This document shows, piece after piece, positions 58,576 through 64,000 of a stretch of DNA of 64,000 nt. Source of the stretch: Tubiluchus corallicola (taxonomy: Eukaryota > Priapulida > Priapulimorpha > Priapulimorphida > Tubiluchidae). Below the pieces are notes generated by a model that saw only the letters and a program-made list of their open reading frames with translations, ran no database searches and was not told the DNA's origin. Both the position numbers and the translations under genes were made by a program. Position 1 is the stretch's first letter. Each line of letters opens with the position of its first letter. The DNA is taken from the NCBI GenBank assembly GCA_030141605.1, contig JAQGDQ010000437.1, positions 1 to 64,000 on the forward strand, given 5' to 3'.

Positions 58576-61500
58576 CTAGACGAAGGTAACGAGTGAGAAA
58601 CTGAATGGTTTCATCTCAGAGAAACAGAATTCATCAAGTTTGAAAAATTCGTCACAAAATTTTGTATAACTTACATGCCGTCTTATTTCATACGGATCTT
58701 GCATTAGCAGTAATGTGGTGTAAAACCTGTAAATTTAGACCCCCATGATGATAATTAAGTGCAGCCATTTTTGCAGTCATTTATTGAGTAAGAAATCCAA
58801 GCAAGTTCATATAACATTATATAAAGTTCGAAAAATAATCAGAGCATTGTTAGTGCACACTGCACACATTAAGCAGACATATAAAGTACTTTACCTTATC
58901 AGTAAGCTTAATAAAATGCTTTTTGATAAGCCAGTGGTGTATGGTACATGCTGGAAATATTTGGTACATGCTGGAAAGGTGAGTCAGTGACGTTTTATCA
59001 GTTGGCATGAACATTTTAAATTAAGAATTTTCTTTTTTGAGTTACATAAGTCTTTCAAACAGCTAACTGTAATGCTAAGCAATGTTACTTTGTATGGCAA
59101 GCTTTTGGCTTTAAAACTTTCTTTCCTTCCCCTCTAAACCTAATTGCTTGGACAGAACATGTCTCAGGTTAATGAACATTTGCAAGCTTTTAGATTCTCG
59201 CTTGGAAAATGTATTACCTTCTGTGCCATATCGTCAACACCACATCTATGATAACCTACTATGTTCATTTCAGAGTTGAATATGCAAAAGAAATATGGTT
59301 AAAAAAACCAAACATGCTAAACAAAATAATGTCACAGCAACTTTGAAAAATAATTATAGAAAAAATAGTTATACGAACCTGACTGGATTAAACCAGCTAT
59401 TGCACCAGCACATTTACTTGCTAAAACCAATATTGATATGCTGTTGATCCGTCTCTGCTTCAGATCTTCAAAGACATTTAGATGTGGCACAAATGGATGC
59501 GGCATTCGTCCTTCGTCACAACAGTCCTTGACGTAGCGAAACATGGACACTGCACGACTTCTGAGCTCCACTTCCCCACACCATTTTTCGGGATCTGGTA
59601 CAATTATTGCCTCTCTGATAAATGCCAGCTTGATCATATATGAATCGATCACCTCATCTGGTTCGTATTTTAGGATCGTAAAAAGTTTTGGTAGATTTAC
59701 TTTTGCTGCCAATAGATACATTTGTTCGACTTTTGCATCACCTCCTATCAAAAACTTCTTTTCCGACGACAACATTGCCGTTATTCTCTCGTAGTGTGAC
59801 TTGCCCCCATAAAGATTCGGTTTTACCAAAATCTTAGCGAGACGTGCTCCATCTTTGATTCTATCATCAAGTTCACGAATAAATGCAGCCTCAGCTACAG
59901 CCATTGATGCTGTGCAACTGAAACGTTCGTCTTTACCCTTACCCAGTGGCTTTGGCACAAAATGAAAACATCTAACGGAGTTAGGCCAGACGTCATTGAC
60001 ACCAGGCGGCTCTCTAGTACTTTCAAAACATGGAGTAACATCCACCGATATGGGAACTGTTTCACCACAATCCAGCTTCACCAATAGTTTAAAACATGTA
60101 CAAACTTTGTTCCATTCTACAATGTATGGAAAGGCGTTGGGCGATATCTTTTGGCCTTTCAGTTTTAACACCCTGGCCATTGCATTGCACAGTGATTTTG
60201 CAAATCTTTCTTTGAGAACTAATGGCTCTAATGGTTCATCCAAGTTGCCACTAAAAACCATAGCAGACACCATGTTTCTTTTACTCAAAACCTCGACAAT
60301 TCGACTGATTCTCACCTTTCTTGCCTTTTTCCTCCTGACGACAAGCTCACCTTTTTTGACGATGACAAAAAAATCAAACTCGTCTGGTAGTCCAACCTTT
60401 ACATCACAAGCTGAACTACCGACCATCACAGGTTCACAGTGCAGATTTGAAAGTCGAGTAATCGTTTCACAAACATTTTCTAATAAATCTAATACCTCTT
60501 TACGAATTTCGTGAAAGACGTCATATTGCTGCAATTTTCCAATTTCTGGCAGGTGCATGATGTCTGCCAATTTCATCTGACTGCGTAGGCCTACATAGTT
60601 GCTTTTAAGCAATGCAGTTTGTAGACAGAGCAGCAGATGGATACAAAACCCAATAATTAATGCATAATCACGTGTAAGTGCTCTGTAGTTGCTCTCGGTA
60701 ACCAAGGATGCCATTTTTGTATTTTGTCTCCTCATTAAAAGATCTGTCCACAGAAATAAGAGCAAAAAGCTGAAAATGTGAAAGAGCGTCAAAGACGATC
60801 TGCCGCGAAGTGAATTGAAATACCTGTAAGTAAGTAGCACACCTGCCGCTTTCTTTTGCGATTTGTATATTGGTGTTTTACCTTTAGTTTTAGTGCACAC
60901 GTCGTATACTGTTTTATTTTCGTAGTTTTTTATTTTATAGTCGGCACCATTGTCTAATAAATACACCACAGTCTGTATGCTTGAGCCAATGTTGTGCGCA
61001 TTGAAACAGGCAAGGTGAAGATTTGTGTTTCCCTGTATGTTTACAGTGTTAACGAGTTTTTTCACATTGTTATTCTGTTGGTTAGCAGTTTGCTCGCAAA
61101 ATATGTTAATCACATCAACGTTACCCCATTTGCAGGCTAAATTCAAAGGCGTTTCGCGTAGATAGTTCTTCGTGTAGATGTTTGCACCGTTATCGATGAG
61201 AAATTTTACGACGTTTGCGTGTCCTTCCCATGCTGCGTGGTGCAGGGGCGTGTTACCACGGTAGTTTTTTGTGTTAACATCTGCACCATTTCTCACTAAC
61301 TTTTCAACAATGACCAGGTACCCTTTCTTGGCTGCGTCATCCAATGCGGTTGTATTTTGAATGTTTTGCAAGTTTATTTGTGCACCATGTCTAATGAGCA
61401 CCTCAGCAACTTCCGGCTGACCGCACCATGCTGCCTGGTGCAACGGTGTACTATCGTCATTCACTTGTGTGCACTGAATGTTAGCACCATGCTCTAGCAG

Positions 61501-61923
61501 TGTTTCTACGACATCCGCATGTCCTTTCCTGCACGCAAGTTCTAATGGTCTCCAGCCATTGTTTCTTGTACTCTCTATTTCTGCACCCATATCTAGTAAT
61601 TTATTGACCACATCAACGTGACCCATGGCAGCAGCTATGTGAAGTGGAGTGCCGCCTTTTTCTTCAAATTCATAACGCATTCTGTGCATCTCAGAAGTGC
61701 AGTCGATTTTTGCTCCATTTCTAATCCACTTCTCCACGTCTTCCACTTGTCCGGAGTAAGCTGCTTTTATCAGGGCATTGTCATGAGCTTTCTGCTTGTC
61801 TTTTGGTGTTTGTGTTTTACTATCGTGTCTTTTCCTTGGCATGAAGTTGTCCTCATTGCACGTTACGGCTGCAAAAGTAGAACTTCGTATTCTGACACCA
61901 GCCACTAAATCTGCAGGTTCCAT
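58400..61923 (-). CDS. Ankyrin-repeat, two-TM, Mab-21/cGAS-like nucleotidyltransferase (cGLR-type)
   Basis: Exon 1 is 59379-61923 and exon 2 is 58400-58575, giving 906 residues. The start has an in-frame TGA 12 nt upstream and a good context (G at -3, +4). Residues 29-45 are basic. Eight ankyrin repeats fill about 47-345 (e.g. GGTPLHIAAAMGHVDVV, GNTPLHHAAWEGHANVV). Hydrophobic segments lie at about 378-397 and 419-439. The Mab-21-type domain follows from about 465: GSS at 502-504, then DEFD at 514-517, giving metal ligands E515 and D517, and D628 in VPISVDVTP as the third acid, matching the cGAS/OAS-fold layout. A basic stretch (523-549, RRKKARKVR) could touch nucleic acid. I see no cGAS-style zinc-thumb HxCC cluster. 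Family knowledge: active members make cyclic dinucleotides on sensing dsRNA or dsDNA. The product and ligand here are unknown. Confidence 0.88.
58640..59090. repeat. Dispersed repeat family A, copy in the ankyrin/Mab-21 intron
   Basis: Matches 33590-33960: AATCAGAGCATT, CTTATCAGTAAGCTTAATAA, GGTGAGTCAGTGACGTTTTA and GAGTTACATAAGTCTTTC. It fills most of the 803-nt intron. Confidence 0.7.
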
Positions 61924-62248
61924 TGCTACTTTTCAACAAAGTGAAAGCTTTAAAGTGTCTCTGCCATTTCTTCTTTTAGAGATGTTTGAGCAGCAAGTGC
62001 CTAACGAGTTTATAACCTAGAAATATGGCTTGATACGTTCCCTGAAAAAAAGATGTCTTATTGCTTTCGCTACAGTGTAAGTTTAAGAAAAGCATAATTA
62101 TATGTACTTGCGTAAGTACAATGCAGTATACCATCAACTCTGAAATGCATGCTACGTAAAACAGCAGGCTTCATATGCTAAAGACAAAACATGCCATAAT
62201 CATTATTATTAAAAAATCTTCATACTGATTTTCTTCACTGCAATGTTA

Positions 62249-62397
62249 GAAATTTACAGGGCCTATTTCAGGGGGGGGGGGAGTGGGGATACTTCCCTAG
62301 GGCCTCGCACCAAGGTAACATTTTTTTTTGCTTTATGCGACCATGCTGCCTCTCTCTCTCTCTCTCTCTCCCCCCCTCTCTCTCTCTCTCTCCCCCT

Positions 62398-62438
<41 letters not shown>

Positions 62439-62645
62439 AGTATTAAGGACTGGTCTTGAGAATAAAGCAGTTTTTCTTTCAATTGTTCTTTCCTTTAACA
62501 ACTGTATAACTCCATATTTTCTCTTCGAAAATGCTTCTCCGGCGTTCTAGCAGTTCAAACATTTTCTGCCCCCCCCCCCCCGAGGGGGCTCACACGTCCC
62601 ACTTCCCCGGGCCTCGCTTAGGCTGTAATAGGCCCTGGAAATTTA
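62249..62645. mobile_element. hAT-like MITE with perfect 8-bp target duplication
   Basis: GAAATTTA at 62249-62256 and 62638-62645 flanks a 381-bp element (62257-62637) with inverted ends CAGGGCCTATTTCAG / CAGGGCCTATTACAG. The interior holds G-runs, a CT/CA microsatellite and a C-run. An 8-bp duplication with CAGGG ends is typical of hAT elements. It lies 334 bp upstream of the ankyrin/Mab-21 start codon. Confidence 0.85.
62352..62439. repeat. (CT)n-(CA)n microsatellite
   Basis: CT run with C interruptions, then about 12 CA units, inside the hAT-like MITE. Confidence 0.95.
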
Positions 62646-62833
62646 ACAACTTGCCGACGATAAATTTAAACGTTAAATTCTGGTCTGGTTTTTACACACG
62701 TACTAATGTTATTTCAACTACAATAAACTTGCCTGCTTCACATGACTGTAGACTTCTGAGTAGACTCCTAAATGCCGTAACATCGCTTTAACGGCGTAAA
62801 CACTACTTTTCTTACAAATAGCTAGTCAATTCA

Positions 62834-62982
62834 TTACATAACTACACCAACAACTCCTTCCAGTTCGTGTCCACGGACTCCAAAACGTTTAAGTAAACGC
62901 ACCATGTCCTGGAACATATCATACATTTCTGCCTTGCAACGTTGCCTGCCACGTACAGTGAAATTAACACCAAGATTTGTTA
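62834..62982 (-). CDS. Probable last coding exon of an unidentified gene entering from the right edge
   Basis: A 149-nt open stretch after the acceptor TTTAAACAG (phase 1) reads TNLGVNFTVRGRQRCKAEMY, then DMFQDMVRLLKRFGVRGHEL, and ends EGVVGVVM with a TAA stop. The amphipathic, charged helix pattern is unlike the surrounding non-coding DNA. I do not recognise the family and find no convincing upstream exon in 62983-64000, so the rest should lie beyond the window. It is not part of the ankyrin/Mab-21 gene, whose own start is downstream with an in-frame stop before it. Confidence 0.5.
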
Positions 62983-63196
62983 CTGTTTAAGTGAAAAAAT
63001 GAAGTTGGCTGCTTGCCAAACTTAAGGCATAACTTACAGACAGGCGTTCCAGCACGTTGCTACAGTAGATTAATGAACGTGTTGCGCATGCGCCGCGCTG
63101 TTTTGCTATTTCGGAAGAGCAGAGCCAAGATTGACGGGCAGGGCGGCAACTAGTTTTAGTAAGAACCGATGTAAGTTTTCGCGGAAGTGGTGCTGT

Positions 63197-63300
63197 CTGG
63201 ATTTACCTGTCTGAAGGCAGATTTCTTTGTTTTAGAATTCTGCCTGCCCAATGTCTACAATAGACATGACGGGCGTATGATGATGATGATGATGTAGAAG
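63197..63300. repeat. Dispersed ~100-bp repeat, second copy
   Basis: Near-identical to 39717-39830, ending in (ATG)n. Confidence 0.75.
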
Positions 63301-63524
63301 TTAAGAACCAATACATTTTCAATGAAGAACACACAACGATTTTTCCATATTTTTTATTTCTATCCCTCCTGACCTAATTAATTTTTGGTACATGACTGTA
63401 TTTCGTAGGCTTACCCGCATCCTATAACTCATTACATATAGTACTTCACGTACATACGCACGCATGTACACCCATATTTAGCTCTGATTAAAAACTTTTT
63501 CAAGAAAGCAAATGTGAAAAAGTC

Positions 63525-63592
63525 GGGGCGCGGCCTGGATTTGAACTAGCGACCTTTCGCTGATTTTGCAAAGTCATGACTACACGTTTTTA
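63525..63592 (-). mobile_element. tRNA-like sequence
   Basis: The minus strand contains TAGTTCAAATCCAGG (B box) preceded by TAGTCATGACTTTGC; partial stems only. SINE head or pseudo-tRNA. Confidence 0.35.
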
Positions 63593-64000
63593 TTTCAAAA
63601 GTTAACAATAATTATTGTTGATCTAGTCGGTCGTTAACACTAATCTTGAAATTTGCGGGTGTGAATTATTAATAGGTTGACAAATAGCTTTTTTAATTTT
63701 TTTTGTTTTTTGGTTTTAGTTAATATGGATTCTATGTTTCTCCCGTAATTGTTTGCCATTAATTGCCTGTGATTTTTTCTGTGTGTTTTTGGTGAATGTG
63801 GTTATATTAAAAAACAAAAATAGTGTGAAAGTCATGTTTGAGGTACACTGAAAACTGAAAAGCGTTTATTAGACAACGTACACATATGTAGAATGACTGC
63901 TACACTGAACACTGAGAACAAGAGTGTCCTGCACTGATCACTGAGAGCTAGACAGTAAGTAAAATGAGGATCACGACTGCTGCACTGCACTGAGAGTGTG

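Larger units (their letters stand above)
62983..64000. other. Right end: no confirmed gene
   Basis: Holds a dispersed repeat (63197), a tRNA-like sequence (63525) and AT-rich sequence. The final 100 bases contain imperfect CACTGAGA/ACACTGA repeats. Confidence 0.4.

Noticed and set aside
59543-60514. Plus-strand ORFs of 83 and 172 codons
   Set aside because: Antisense shadows of the Mab-21 domain coding sequence.
60580-60850. Intron inside the ankyrin/Mab-21 long exon that would remove the two hydrophobic segments
   Set aside because: A plausible donor (GCAG/GTGTGC) and acceptor (CTACGCAG) exist, but joining them changes the reading frame, and the segment is fully open without splicing.

Overview
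This is a window of animal nuclear DNA: spliced genes with GT-AG introns, very long repeat-filled introns, abundant microsatellites and minisatellites, and many families of transposon remnants (LINE ends, 5S- and tRNA-derived SINEs, TTAA-, TA- and 8-bp-TSD MITEs). It is AT-rich. The repeat content and the gene types suggest an invertebrate, perhaps a marine one; the sequence alone does not let me name the phylum.

Layout. Positions 329-46823 (minus strand) hold the first eleven coding exons, 400 codons, of a Bicaudal-C (BicC/BICC1) orthologue. All exon junctions are phase-compatible. The gene covers the three KH domains and the start of the second KH-like domain, then runs off the left edge. 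Only 1.2 kb of this 46.5 kb is coding. The introns carry a 700-bp CT tract, a degenerate telomere-like array, a perfect 5S-rRNA-derived SINE with a 12-bp target duplication, a TA-flanked DNA element with a piggyBac-like MITE nested inside it, a 2.5-kb dimeric minisatellite with higher-order structure, arrays with 28- to 183-bp units, LINE 3' ends and an inverted pair of about 650 bp. Exon 5 is flanked by two partial tandem copies of its own 3' splice site.

Positions 46824-49698 separate BicC from a divergently transcribed plus-strand gene (49699 to about 51604 or beyond) that encodes an acidic protein I do not recognise. Positions 51.7-58.3 kb are mostly repeats: a piggyBac-like MITE, a 42-bp array, and a 53-bp array of about 45 copies bordered by its longer ancestral unit.

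The most interesting gene lies at 58400-61923 (minus). It has two exons and a predicted 906 residues: eight ankyrin repeats, two hydrophobic, probably membrane-spanning segments, and a Mab-21/cGAS-type nucleotidyltransferase domain with an apparently complete set of catalytic acids. It looks like a membrane-anchored, ankyrin-fused cGAS-like receptor (cGLR). A hAT-like MITE with a perfect 8-bp target duplication sits about 330 bp upstream of its start codon. Just upstream again is what appears to be the last exon (62834-62982, minus) of another gene that enters from the right edge.

I see no functional link between BicC (post-transcriptional and Wnt/PCP regulation) and the cGLR (innate sensing); they appear to be simple neighbours.
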